64,000 bases of DNA from Muricea muricata. Lineage: Eukaryota > Cnidaria > Anthozoa > Malacalcyonacea > Plexauridae. Below, piece after piece: positions 1-16,498 of this stretch (its first letter is position 1; the number at the start of each line of letters is the position of its first letter). Both the position numbers and the translations under genes were made by a program. The DNA lies in contig OY979730.1 in assembly GCA_963855995.1 (NCBI GenBank), forward strand, positions 6,955,341-7,019,340, given 5' to 3'. The notes beneath the pieces were generated by a model. It made no database searches. It was not told the origin of the DNA and worked only from the letters and a program-made list of their open reading frames with translations.

Positions 1-2050
1 ACCTGTGTTACCTGTGTTACCTGTTTTACCTGTTTTACCTGTCTTACCTGTCTTACATGTTTTACGTGTCTTACCATTGTTACCTTTCTTACCTGTTTTA
101 CCTGTCTTACCTGTCTTACCTGTCTTACCATTATTACCTCTCTTCCTTTCTTACCTGTCTTGCCTGTCTTACCTGTCTTACCTGTCTTACATGTCTTACC
201 TGTCTTGCCTGTCTTACCTGTCTTACCTGTCTTCCCTGTCTCTCCTATCTAACGTGTCTTACATGTCTTACATGTCTTAACTGTCTTATTTGTCTTACCT
301 GTTTTACCTGTCTTACCTTTCTTACCTGTCTTACTTGTCGTTTCTGTCTTACCTGTCTTACATGTCTTACCTGTTTCAGCTATCTTGCCTGTCTTACCTT
401 TCTTAAAGGTCTTACCTTGTTACATGTTTTACCTGTCTTACCTATCTTACCTATCTTAAGCGTATTCTATGTCTTACCTTTGTTATCTGTCTTACCTGTG
501 TTACATGTCTTATCTGTCTTACCTGTCTTACCTGTGTTACCTGTCTTACCTGTCTTACCTGTCTTACATGTCTTACCTGTCATGCTTGTCTTACCTGTCT
601 TACCTGTCTCACCTATCTTACCTGTCTTACCTGTCTTAAAGGTCTTACCTGAGTGACATGTCTTACCTGTCCTACCTATCTTACCGGTCTTACCCGTCTT
701 ACATGTCTTACCTGTCTTATTTTTCTTATTTTCTTATCTGTTTTACCTGTCTTACCTGTCGTACCATTATTACTTGTCTTCCTGTTTTACCTGTCTTACC
801 TTTCTTACTTGTCTTATTTGTGTTACTTTCTTATCTGTCTTACCTGTCTTACCTGTCTTACCTTTCTTACCTGTCTTATCTGTTCTACCTGTCTTACTTG
901 TCTTAACTTCCTTATTTGTCTTACCTGTCTTACCTGTCTTATCTGCTTTACCTGTCTTACATTTCTTACCCTTCCTATCATTCTTACTTGTCTTATTGGT
1001 TTTACCTGTCTTACCTGTCTTACCTGTTGTCCCTGTCTTACCTGTTTTACCAGTCTTAAATGTCTTACCTGTCTTATCTTTCTACCCTTTCTTACCTGTC
1101 TTACCTGTCTTACCTTCTTATCTGTCTTATATGTCTTATTGGCCTTATCTGTGTTTTTAGTTTTACCTTTGTTACCTGTGTTACCTGTTTTACCTGTTTT
1201 ACCTGTCTTACCTGTCTTACCTGTCTTTTCTGTCTTACCTGTCTTTTCTATTTGACCTGTCTTTTCTGTGTTACCAGTCTTACCTGTCCTACCTATCTTA
1301 CCTATCTTACCTTCTTATCTGTCTTAAATGTCTTATTGGTCGTATCTGTGTTTTTTGTCTTACCTGTGTTACTTGTGTTACTTGTTTTACCTGTCTTACC
1401 TGTCTTACATGTCTTACATGTGTTACCTGTTTTACCTGTCTTACCTGTTTTACCTGTCTTACCTGTCTTACCGGTCTTACTTGTCCTACCTTTCTTAAAT
1501 ATCTTACTTGTCTTACATGTCTTACCTCTCTTACCTGTCTCACTGTCTTACATTTCTAAAATGTCTTACCTGTCTTACTCCTGTTACCTGTCTTACCTGT
1601 CTTAATTGTCTTACCATTCTTACCTGTCTTATATGTCTTACCTGTTTACTTGTGTTACCTGACTCACATGTCTTACCTTTCTTACATGTTTTACACTGTC
1701 TTGTCTGTCTTACCTTTCTTACCGGTCTTACCTTCTCATTTGTCTTAAATTTCTTATCGCTCGTGTCTGTCTTTTTTTTCTTACCTATGTTACATGTTTT
1801 ACCTGTCTTACCTGTCTTATTTGTCTTTTCTGTCTTATCTGTCTTACCTGTTTTATTGTCTTACCTGTCTTACCTGTCTTACATGACTTACCTGTCTTAC
1901 CTGTCTTACCTGTCTTACCTGTCTTACCTGTCTTACCTGTCTTACCTGTTTTACATGTCTTAGCTGTCTTATCTGTCTTACCTGTTTTACCTGTCTTACC
2001 TTCTTATCTGTCTTATGTGTCTTGTTGGTCCTACCTGGTTTTTTTGTCTT
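1..2050. repeat. 2.05-kb repeat, copy A (left edge truncated)
   Basis: The window opens in the series TGTTACCTG, TGTTACCTG, TTTTACCTG that follows a TGTTTTTTG-type landmark. The same series recurs at about 2,051. From there the two copies run in parallel for roughly 1.6 kb (for example the GTGACATG marker at 653 and 2,712, offset 2,059, and the variant unit TCTAAAATG near 1,556 and 3,606). Within copy A, 653-~1,060 resembles the start of block K and ~1,060-2,050 the end of block H, so the unit is a fusion of two block types. The left end is cut by the window. Confidence 0.8.
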
Positions 2051-3625
2051 ACCTGTGTTACCTGTGTTACCTGTTTTACCTGTTTTACCTGTCTTACCTG
2101 TCTTACATGTTTTACGTGTCTTACCATTGTTACCTTTCTTACCTGTTTTACCTGTCTTACCTGTCTTACCTGTCGTACCATTATTACCTCTCTTCCTTTC
2201 TTACCTGTCTTGCCTGTCTTACCTGTCTTACCTGTCTTACCTGTCTTACATGTCTTACCTGTCTTGCCTGTCTTACCTGTCTTACCTGTCTTCCCTGTCT
2301 CTCCTATCTAACGTGTCTTACATGTCTTACATGTCTTAACTATCTTATTTGTCTTACCTGTTTTACCTGTCTTACCTTTCTTACCTGTCTTACTTGTCGT
2401 TTCTGTCTTACCTGCCTTACATGTCTTACCTGTTTCAGCTATCTCGCCTGTCTTACCTTTCTTAAAGGTCTTACCTTGTTACATGTTTTACCTGTCTTAC
2501 CTATCTTACCTATCTTAAGCGTATTCTATGTCTTACCTTTGTTATCTGTCTTACCTGTGTTACATGTCTTATCTGTCTTACCTGTCTTACCTGTGTTACC
2601 TGTCTTACCTGTCTTACCTGTCTTACATGTCTTACCTGTCATGCTTGTCTTACCTGTCTTACCTGTCTCACCTATCTTACCTGTCTTACCTGTCTTAAAG
2701 GTCTTACCTGAGTGACATGTCTTACCTGTCCTACCTATCTTACCGGTCTTACCCGTCTTACATGTCTTACCTGTCTTATTTTTCTTATTTTCTTATCTGT
2801 TTTACCTGTCTTACCTGTCGTACCATTATTACTTGTCTTCCTGTTTTACCTGTCTTACCTTTCTTACTTGTCTTATTTGTGTTACTTTCTTATCTGTCTT
2901 ACCTGTCTTACCTGTCTTACCTTTCTTACCTGTCTTATCTGTTCTACCTGTCTTACTTGTCTTAACTTCCTTATTTGTCTTACCTGTCTTACGTGTCTTA
3001 TCTGCTTTACCTGTCTTACATTTCTTACCCTTCCTATCATTCTTACTTGTTTTATTGGTTTTACCTGTCTTACCTGTCTTACCTGTTGTCCCTGTCTTAC
3101 CTGTTTTACCAGTCTTAAATGTCTTACCTGTCTTATCTTTCTTACCTTTCTTACCTGTCTTACCTGTCTTACCTTCTTATCTGTCTTATATGTCTTATGG
3201 GTCGTATCTGTGTTTTTTGTTTTACCTTTGTTACCTGTGTTAACTGTTTTACCTGTCTTACTGTCTTACTTGTCTTTTCTGTCTTACCTGTCTTACCTTT
3301 TTGACCTGTCTTACCTGTGTTACCAGTCTTACCTGTCCTACCTATCTTACCTATCTTACCTTCTTATCTGTCTTATCTGTCTTATTGGTCGTATCTGTGT
3401 TTTTTGTTTTACCTGTGTTACTTGTGTTACTTGTGTTACCTTTTTTTTCTTTCTTACCTGTCTTACATGTCTTACGTGTGTTACCTGTTTTACCTGTCAT
3501 ACCGGTCTTACCTGTCTTGCCGGTCTTACTTGTCCTACCTGTCTTAAATATCTTATTTGTCTTACATGTCTTACGTCTCCTACCTGTCTTACTTTCTTAC
3601 ATTTCTAAAATGTCTTACCTGTCGT
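2051..3625. repeat. 2.05-kb repeat, copy B
   Basis: This is the second copy of the sequence that begins at position 1. It matches unit for unit, including the AGTGACATG unit near 2,712, the TCGTACCAT/TATTACCTG pair near 2,820, and TCTAAAATG near 3,606. The offset drifts between about 2,050 and 2,059, that is by one 9-bp unit. The match ends near 3,625, where copy B enters a homogeneous run of perfect units and copy A continues with variant units. From 2,712 on, this segment is also the start of block K1. Confidence 0.78.
3211..3407. other. Paired T6 landmarks, 188 bp apart
   Basis: TGTTTTTTG units lie at 3,211-3,219 and 3,399-3,407. Each is preceded by a TCGTATCTG unit and an 8-mer phase break (TCTTACCT then TCTTATCTG). 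The spacing, 188, equals 21 x 9 - 1, exactly as expected for one intervening 8-mer. This is the shorter form of the paired cassette; most other pairs are 197 apart. Confidence 0.85.
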
Positions 3626-3628
3626 ATT

Positions 3629-3735
3629 CCTGTCTTACCTGTCTTACCTGTCTTACCTGTCTTACCTGTCTTACCTGTCTTACCTGTCTTACCTGTCTTA
3701 CCTGTCTTACCTGTCTTACCTGTCTTACCTGTCTT
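3629..3735. repeat. Homogeneous run of perfect units (about 12)
   Basis: About 107 bp of perfect TCTTACCTG repeats without a substitution, longer than the usual one to six consecutive perfect units. The corresponding run in block K2 is 23,873-23,994 and is longer. A length difference at the same place in two otherwise similar copies suggests recent unit-scale expansion or contraction. Confidence 0.9.
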
Positions 3736-6584
3736 TTCTGTCTTACCTGTCTTACATATCTTACCTGCCTTACCTGTCTTACCTGTCTCACATATCTTAC
3801 CTGTCTTACCTTTTTTAAAGGTCTTACGTTGTTACATGTTTTACCTGTCTTACCTATCTTACCTATCTTACCCGTCTTTTATGTCTTCTCTTTGTTATCT
3901 GTCTTACCTGTGTTACATGTCTTATCTGTCTTACCTGTCTTACCTGTCGTACCATTATTACCTGTCTCACCTGTCTTACCTGTTGTGCCTGTCTTATATG
4001 TCTTACACGTCTTACCTGTCTTACCTGTCTTACCTGTCTTATTTGTCTTACCTGTCCTATTGTTCTTACCTATTTTACATGTCTTACCTGTCTTAAATGT
4101 CTTACCTGTCTTATCTTTCTTACCTTTCTTACCTGTCTTACCTGTCTTACCTTCTTATCTGTCTTATCTGTTTTATTGGTCGTATCTGTGTTTTTGTCTT
4201 ATCTGTGTTACCTGTGTTACCTGTTTTACCTGTCTCACCTTTCTTACCTGTTTTACCTGTCTTACTTGTCTTACCTGTCTTACCTGTCTTACCTGTTTCA
4301 CCTGTCTTTTCTGTGGTATTTTTTTGACCTGTCTTACCTATCTTACCTTCTTATCTGTCTTATCTGTCATATTGGTCGTATCTGTGTTTTTTTTCTTACC
4401 TGTGTTACCTGTGTACATGTTACCTGTTATACCTGTCTTACCTGTCTTACATGTCTTACGTGTGTTACCTTTCTTACCTGTCTTACCTTTCTTACCTGTC
4501 TCACCTATCTTTCTTATCTTACTTGTCTAGAAGGTTTTACCTGGGTGACATGTCTTACCTGTCTTACCTGTTTTACCTGTCTTACTCGTCTTATATGTCT
4601 TACCTGTCTTATTTTTCTTATTTTCTTATCTGTCTTACCTGTCTTACCTGTCCTATTTGTCTTATTTTCCTATCTGTCTTAGCTTTCTTACCTTTCTTAC
4701 CTGTCTTAGCTGTTCTACCTGTCTTACTTGTCTTAACTAACTTATTTTTCTTACCTTTCTTACCTGTCTTGCCTGTCTTACATTTCTTACCCGTCCTACC
4801 TGTCTTACTTTTCTTATTGGTCTTACCTGTCTTACCTGTCTTACCTGTCGTGCCTGTCTTATATGTTTTACATATCTTACCCGTCTTACCTGTCTTACCT
4901 GTGTTACCTGTTTTATTTGTCTTATCTGTCTTACCTGTTTTACCTGTCTTACCCGTCTTACCTGTTTTTAATGTCTTACCTGTCTTATCTTTCTTACCTT
5001 TCTTAGCTGTCTTACCTGTCTTACCTGTCTTACCAGTCTTATCTGTCTTATGGGTCCTATCTGTGTTTTTTGTATTACCTGTCTTACACGTCTTACCTGT
5101 CTTACTTGTCTTACCTCTCTTTTCTTTTTTACCAGTCTTACCTGTCTTACCTGTCTTACCAGTCTTACCTGTACTACCTGTCTTAAATACCTTACCTGTC
5201 TTACCTGTCTTACCTGTTTTACCTCTCCTACCGGTCTTACCTTTCTTACATGTCTTAAATGTCTTACCTGTCTTGCCTGTCTTAATCATGTTACCTGTCT
5301 TACCTGTCTAACCTGTCCTACATGTCTTACCTGTCTTACCGTTTTTACATGTCTCACCTGTCTTAGCGGTCTTCCTGTCTTAATTGTCTTACCCGTCTTA
5401 CTTGTTTTATTTGTCTTACCTGTCTTACCTGTCTTACCCGATTTAGCTGTCTTACCTGTTTTACATGTCTTACCTGTCTTATCTGTTTTATCTGTCTTAC
5501 CTGTCTTACCTTCTTATTTTCCTTATCGGTTTTATCGGTCGTATATGTGTTTTTTGTCTTACCTGTCTTACCTATCTTACCTGTCTTACCTGTCTTATTT
5601 ATCTCCCCTATCTAACCTTTCTTACATGTGTTAACCGTCTTATTTGTCTTACCTGTCTTACCTGTCTTACCTGTCTTACCTGTTTTACCTGTCTTTTCTG
5701 TCTTACCTGTCTTACATGTCTTACCTGTCTTACCTGTCTTACCTGTCTCACATATCTTACCTGTCTTACCTTTCTTAAAGGTCTTACATTGTTGCATGTT
5801 TTACTAATCTTACCTATCTTACCTATCTTACCGTCTTCTATGTCTTCTCTTTGTTATCTGTCTTACCTGTGTTACATGTTTTATCTGTCTTACCTGTCTT
5901 ACCTGTCGTACCATTATTACCTGTTTTTCTGTCTTACCTCTCTTACCTGTCTTACATGTTTTACCTTCCTTTCCTTTCTTACCTGTCTTACCTGTCTCAC
6001 CTGTCTTACCTGTCTTACCTGTCTTAAACGTCTTACCTTAGTGACATGTCTTACCTGTCTTACCTATCTTACATGTGTTACCCGTCTTACATGTCTTACC
6101 TGTCTTATTTTTCTTATTTTCTTATCTGTCTTACCTGTCTTACCTGTCGTACCATTATTACCTCTCTTCCTCTATTACCTGTCTTACCTGTCTTACTTGT
6201 CTTATTTGTCTAATTTTCTAATCTGTCTTACCTGTCTTACATTTCTTACCTTTCTTACCTGTCTTAGCTGTTCTACCTGTGTTACTTGTCTTAACTGTCT
6301 TATTTGTCTTACCTGTCTTACCTGTCTTATCTGTCTTACCTGTCTTACATTTCTTATTCGTCCTATCTGTCTTACCTGTCTTATTGCTCTTACCTGTCTT
6401 ACCTGTCTTACCTGTCTTACCTGTCGTGCCTGTCTTATATGTCTTACATGTCTTACCTGTCTTACCTGTCTTACCTGTCTTACCTGTCTTAAATGTCTTA
6501 CCTCTCTTATTTTTCTTACCTTTCTTACCTGTCTTACCTGTCTTACCTTCTTATCTGCCTTATCTGTCTTATTGGTCGTATCTG

Positions 6585-6790
6585 TGTTTTTTGTCTTACC
6601 TGTGTTACCTTTGTTACCTGTTTTACCTTTCTCACCTGTCTTACCTTCCTTACCTGTCTTACTTGTCTTACCTGTCTTACCTCTTTGACCGGTTTGTCCT
6701 TTCTTACCTGTGTTACCAGTCTTACGTGTCTTATCTATCTTACCTTTTTATCTGTCTTATCTGTCATATTGGTCGTATCTTTGTTTTTTG
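6585..6790. other. Paired T6 landmarks, 197 bp apart
   Basis: TGTTTTTTG occupies 6,585-6,593 and 6,782-6,790. Spacing is 197 = 22 x 9 - 1, with one 8-mer between. The same pair recurs in other H copies, for example 26,865 and 27,062. The second member is preceded by the TCATATTGG variant in place of TCTTATTGG, so the two landmarks of a pair can be told apart. Confidence 0.85.
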
Positions 6791-7904
6791 TCTTACCTGT
6801 GTTACCTGTGTTACCTGTGTTACCTGTGTTACCTGTTTTACCTGTCTTACCTGTCTTACATGTCTTACGTGTGTTACCTGTCTTTTCTGCCTTACCTGTT
6901 TTAACTGTCTTACATTTCTTACCCGTCTGAGCGGTCTTACTTGTCTTACCTGTCTTAAATGTCTTACTTGTCTTACAAGTCTTACCTCTCCTACCTTTTT
7001 TACTGTTTTTTATTTCTTAAATGTCTTACCTGTCTTACCTGTCTTATTCGTGTTACCTGTCTTACCTGTCTTACCTGTTTTACATGTCTTACCTGTCTTA
7101 CCTGTCCTACCTGTCTCACCTCTTTTAGCTGACTTACCTGTCTTAATTGTCTTACCTGTCTTACCTGTTTTATTTGTCTTACCTGTCTTACCAGTCTTAC
7201 CCGTATTACCTGATTTACCTGTCTTACCTGTCTTAAATGTCTTATCTGTCTTATCTGTCTTACCTGTCTTACCTGTCTTACATTCTTATTTGTCTTAACT
7301 ATCTTATCGGTCGTATCTGTGTTTTTTGTCCGACCTGTCCTACATGCTTACCTGTCTTACCTTTCTTACTTGTCTTACCTGTCTTACCTGTCATATCTGT
7401 CTTACATGTCTTACCTGTCTTACCTGTATCACCTATCTTACCTGTCCTACGTATCTTAAAGGTCTTACCTTTGTTACATGTCTTACCTGTTTTACCTATC
7501 TTACCTGTGTTACCCGTCTTACATGTCTTACCTTTGTTATCTGTCTTACCTGTGTTACATCTCCTATCTGTCTTACCTGTATTACCTGTCTTCCTGTCTT
7601 ACCTGTCTTACCTGTCTTACCTGTCTTACCTGTCTTACCTGTCGTACCTTTCTTATTATTTGTCTTACATGTCTTACAAGTCTTACCTGTCTTACCTGTC
7701 TCACCTATCTTTCCTGTGTTACCTGTCTTAGAGGTCTCACCTGTGTGACATGTCTTACCTGTCTTACCTATCTTACCTGTCTTACCCGTCTTAAATGTCT
7801 TACCTGTGTTATCTGTGTTATCTGTCTTACCTGTGTTACATCTATTATCTGTCTTACCTGTCTTACCTTCTTATCTGTCTTATCTCTCTTATTGGTCGTA
7901 TCTG

Positions 7905-8110
7905 TGTTTTTTGTCTTACCTGATTTACCTGTGTTACCTGTTTTACCTGTCTTACCTGTCTTACATGTCTTACGTGTCTTACCTGTCTTACGTGTCTTAC
8001 CCGTCATGCTTGTTTTACCTGTCTTAGCTCTGTTACCAGTCTTACCTGTCTTACCTATGTCACCCTTTTATCTGTCTTATCTGTCTTATTGGTCGTATCT
8101 GTGTTTTTTG
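7905..8110. other. Paired T6 landmarks, 197 bp apart
   Basis: TGTTTTTTG units are at 7,905-7,913 and 8,102-8,110, again 197 bp apart. The next landmark is TATTTTTTT at 8,324, 222 bp on (25 x 9 - 3), and I count three 8-mers in between: TTTACCTG, TATTTCTG and TCTTACAT. The following one, GTTTTTTTG at 8,608, is 284 bp on (32 x 9 - 4), with four 8-mers. The arithmetic closes each time. Confidence 0.85.
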
Positions 8111-9934
8111 TCTTACCTGTGTTACCTGTTTTACCTTTCTTCCTTGTCTTAGTTGTCTTAGCTGTCTTTGCTGTCTTATTTTTCTTGCCTGTCTTACTTG
8201 TTTACCTGTGTTACCTGATTCACCTGTATTTCTGTCTTAAATGTCTTACCTGTCTTATCTGTCTTATTTTTCTTACCTGTCTTACATTCTTATTTGTCTT
8301 ATCTGTCTTATCGCTCGTATCTGTATTTTTTTCTTACCTGTGTTACATGTCTTACCTGTCTTCCCTGTCTTATTGGTCTTACCTGTCTTATCTGTCGTAA
8401 TTGTTTTATTGTGTTACCTGTCTTACCTGTCTTATTGGTCTTACCTGTCTTATCTGTCTTACCTGTTTTATTGTCTTACCTGTCTTACCTGTCTTACCTG
8501 TCTTACCTATCTTACCTGTTTTACATGTCTTAGCTGTCTTATCTGTCTTACCTGTTTTACCTGTCTTACCTTCTTATCTGTCTTATCTGTCTTGTTTGTC
8601 GTACCTGGTTTTTTTGTCTTACCTGTGTTACCTGTGTTACCTGTTTTACCTGTCTTACCTGTCTTACATGTCTTACGTGTCTTACCATTGTTACCTTTCT
8701 TACCTGTTTTACCTGTCTTACCTGTCTTACTTGTCTTACCAGTCTTACCTGTCCTACCTGTCTTAAATGTCTTACCTGTCTTACCTGTCTTACCTCTCCC
8801 ACCTGTCTTACCTTTCTTACATTTCTTAAACGTCTTACCTGTCTTGCTTGACTTAATCGTGTTACCTGTCTTACCTGTCTAACCTGTCTTACATGTCTTA
8901 CCTGTCTTACCGTTTTTACCTGTCTCACCTGTCTTAGCTGTCTTACCATTCTTAATTGTCTTACCTGTCTTACTTGTCTTATTTGTCTTACGTGTCTTAC
9001 CTGTTTTACCCGATTTAGCTGTCTTACCTGTCTTACCTTCTTATTTTTCTTATCGGTTTTATCGGTCGTATCTGTGTTTTTTGTCTTACCTGTCTTACCT
9101 GTCTTACCTGTCTTACCTGTCTCCCCTATCTAACCTATCTTACATGTCTTAACCGTCTTGTTTGTCTTACCTCTCTTACCTGTCTTACCTGTCTTACCTG
9201 TCTTTTCTGTTTTACCTGTCTTACATGTCTCACCTGTCTTACCTGTCCTACCTGTCCTAAATATCTTACCTGTCTTACCTGTCTTACCTGTCTCCCCTAT
9301 CTAACCTATCTTACATGTCTTAACCGTCTTGTTTGTCTTACCTCTCTTACCTGTCTTACCTGTCTTACCTGTCTTACCTGTCTTACCTGTCTTTTCTGTC
9401 TTACCTGTCTTACATGTCTTACCTGTCTTACCTGTCTTACCTGTCTCACATATCTTACCTGTCTTACCTTTCTTAAAGGTCTTACGTTGTTACATGTTTT
9501 ACCTGTCTTACCTATCTTACCTATCTTACCCGTCTTCTATGTCTTCTCTTTGTTATCTGTCTTACTTGTGTTACATGTCTTATCTGTCTTACCTGTCTTA
9601 CCTGTCGTACCATTATTACCTGTCTTTCTGTCTTACCTGTCTTAGCTGTCTTACCTGTCTTACATGTCTTACCTGTCTTGCCTGTCTTACCTGTCTTACC
9701 TGTCTCACCTATCTTACCAGTCTTACCATTTCTACTTGTCTTACATGTCTTACCTGTTTGACCTGTCTTACCTCTGTTACCTGTCTTACCTGTCTTACCT
9801 ATCTTACCTTCTTACCTATCTTATCTGTCAAATTGGTCGTGTCTGTGTTTTTTGTCTTACCTGTGTTACCTGTGTTACCTGTTTTACCTGTCTTACCTGT
9901 CTTGCATGTCCTACGTGTGTTACCTGTCTTACCT

Positions 9935-11054
9935 GTCTTTCCTGTCTTACCTCTCCTCCCTGTCTTACCTTTCCTACATTTATTAAATGTCTATTTGTCT
10001 ACCTGTCTTGCCTGTCTTAATCGTGTTACCTGTGTAACCTTTCTTACATGTTTTACCTGTCTTACCTGTTTTACCTGTCTCACCTTTCTTAGCTGTCTTA
10101 CCTGTCTTAATTGTCTTAGCTGTCTTACTTGTCTTATTTGTCTTACCTGTCTACCTGTCTTACCTGATTTAGCTAACTTACCTGTCTTACCTTCTTATTT
10201 TTCATAACTGTCTTATCGGTCATGTCTGTGTTTTTTGTCTTACTTGTCTTACCTGTCTTACCTGTCTTACCTGTTTTACCTGAGTTACCTGTCTTATCTG
10301 ATTCCCCTATCTAACCTGTCTTACATGTCTTAACCATCTTATTTGTCTTACCTGTCTTACCTGTCTTACCTGTTTTACCCTTCTTACCTGTCTTACCTGT
10401 CTTACCTGTCTTACCTGTCTTTCCTGTCTTACCTGTCTTACTTGTCTTACATGTCTTACCTGTCTTACCTCTCTTACCTTTCTTACCTGTTTTACTTGTC
10501 CCACCTATCTTACCTTTTTTACCTTTCTTAAAGGTTTTACCTTGTTACATGTTTTACCTGTCTTGCCTATCTTACCCGTCTTCCATGTCTTACCTTTGTT
10601 ATCTGTCTTACCTGAGTTACATGTGTTACATGTCTTATCTGTCTTACCTGTCTTACATGTCTTACCTTTCTTGCCTGTGTTACCTGTCTTACCTGTCTTA
10701 CCTGTCACTCCTGTCTAACGTGTCTTACATGTCTTAACTGTCTTATTTTTCTTACCTGTTTTACGTGTTTTACCTGTCTTACCTGTCTTACATGTCTTAC
10801 CTGTCTCAGCTATCTTGCCTATCTTACCTTTCTTAAAGGTCTTACCTTGTTACATGTTTTACCTGTCTTACCTATCTTACCTGTCTTACCAGTCTTCTAT
10901 GTCTTACCTTTGTTATCTGTCTTACCTGTGTTAAATGTCTTATCTGTCTTACCTGTCTTACCTGTCGTACCATTATTACCTGTCTTGCCTGTCTTACCTG
11001 TCTTAGCTGTCTCACCTATCTCTCCTGTCTTACCTGTTTTACATGTCTTACCTG
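9935..11054. repeat. Block L fragment
   Basis: This segment matches about 47,545-48,670 at an offset of 37,607, and the copy in L2. Diagnostic shared features are the TCCTACATT-TATTAAATG pair near 9,973 (47,580 in L1), a shortened unit run reading Tyr-Leu-Ser-Thr in one frame just after it, the TCCCACCTA unit near 10,500, and the AGTTACATG or GTTACATG series near 10,615. The similarity to L continues on the right into M1, so L and M share sequence. Confidence 0.78.

Positions 11055-16498
<5,444 letters not shown>

Larger units (their letters stand above)
2712..6040. repeat. Block K, copy 1 (3.33 kb)
   Basis: The block runs from one AGTGACATG unit (about 2,712) to the next (about 6,041). Its second copy is at 22,938-26,320. 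The copies align across their full length, with the offset growing from 20,226 to 20,280, a difference of 54 bp or six units. Part of the gain lies in the homogeneous run (3,629-3,735 here). Characteristic variants include AGTGACATG, TCTAAAATG near 3,606, a GTGTACATG-containing unit near 4,412, and the TCTAGAAGG unit near 4,526. There are six TGTTTTTTG-type landmarks near 3,211, 3,399, 4,190, 4,385, 5,064 and 5,549. Confidence 0.82.
6041..9935. repeat. Block H, left copy, truncated on the right
   Basis: The block starts at the AGTGACATG unit and follows the 5.67-kb H block for about 3.9 kb. Landmarks shared with H1 are near 6,585/26,865, 6,782/27,062, 7,320/27,590, 7,905/28,119 and 8,608/28,822. 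The offset falls from 20,280 to 20,214 and then to 20,043 by position 9,329, mostly in steps of nine. Near 9,935 the sequence leaves H and enters L-type sequence with a TCTTTCCTG unit and a TATTAAATG unit. About 1.8 kb of H's right part is missing here. Confidence 0.78.

Noticed and set aside
3556..3640. The TCTAAAATG region (also near 1,556, 21,785, 23,852 and 63,188) as a promoter or foreign sequence
   Set aside because: It splits cleanly into TCTTACATT, TCTAAAATG and TCTTACCTG, so it is a pair of variant units carried along with the H and K cassettes.
8324..8332. T-tracts (TGTTTTTTG, TATTTTTTT, GTTTTTTTG) as transcription terminators
   Set aside because: They lack any stem-loop before them and are simply recurrent variants of the 9-bp unit, inherited with their cassette.
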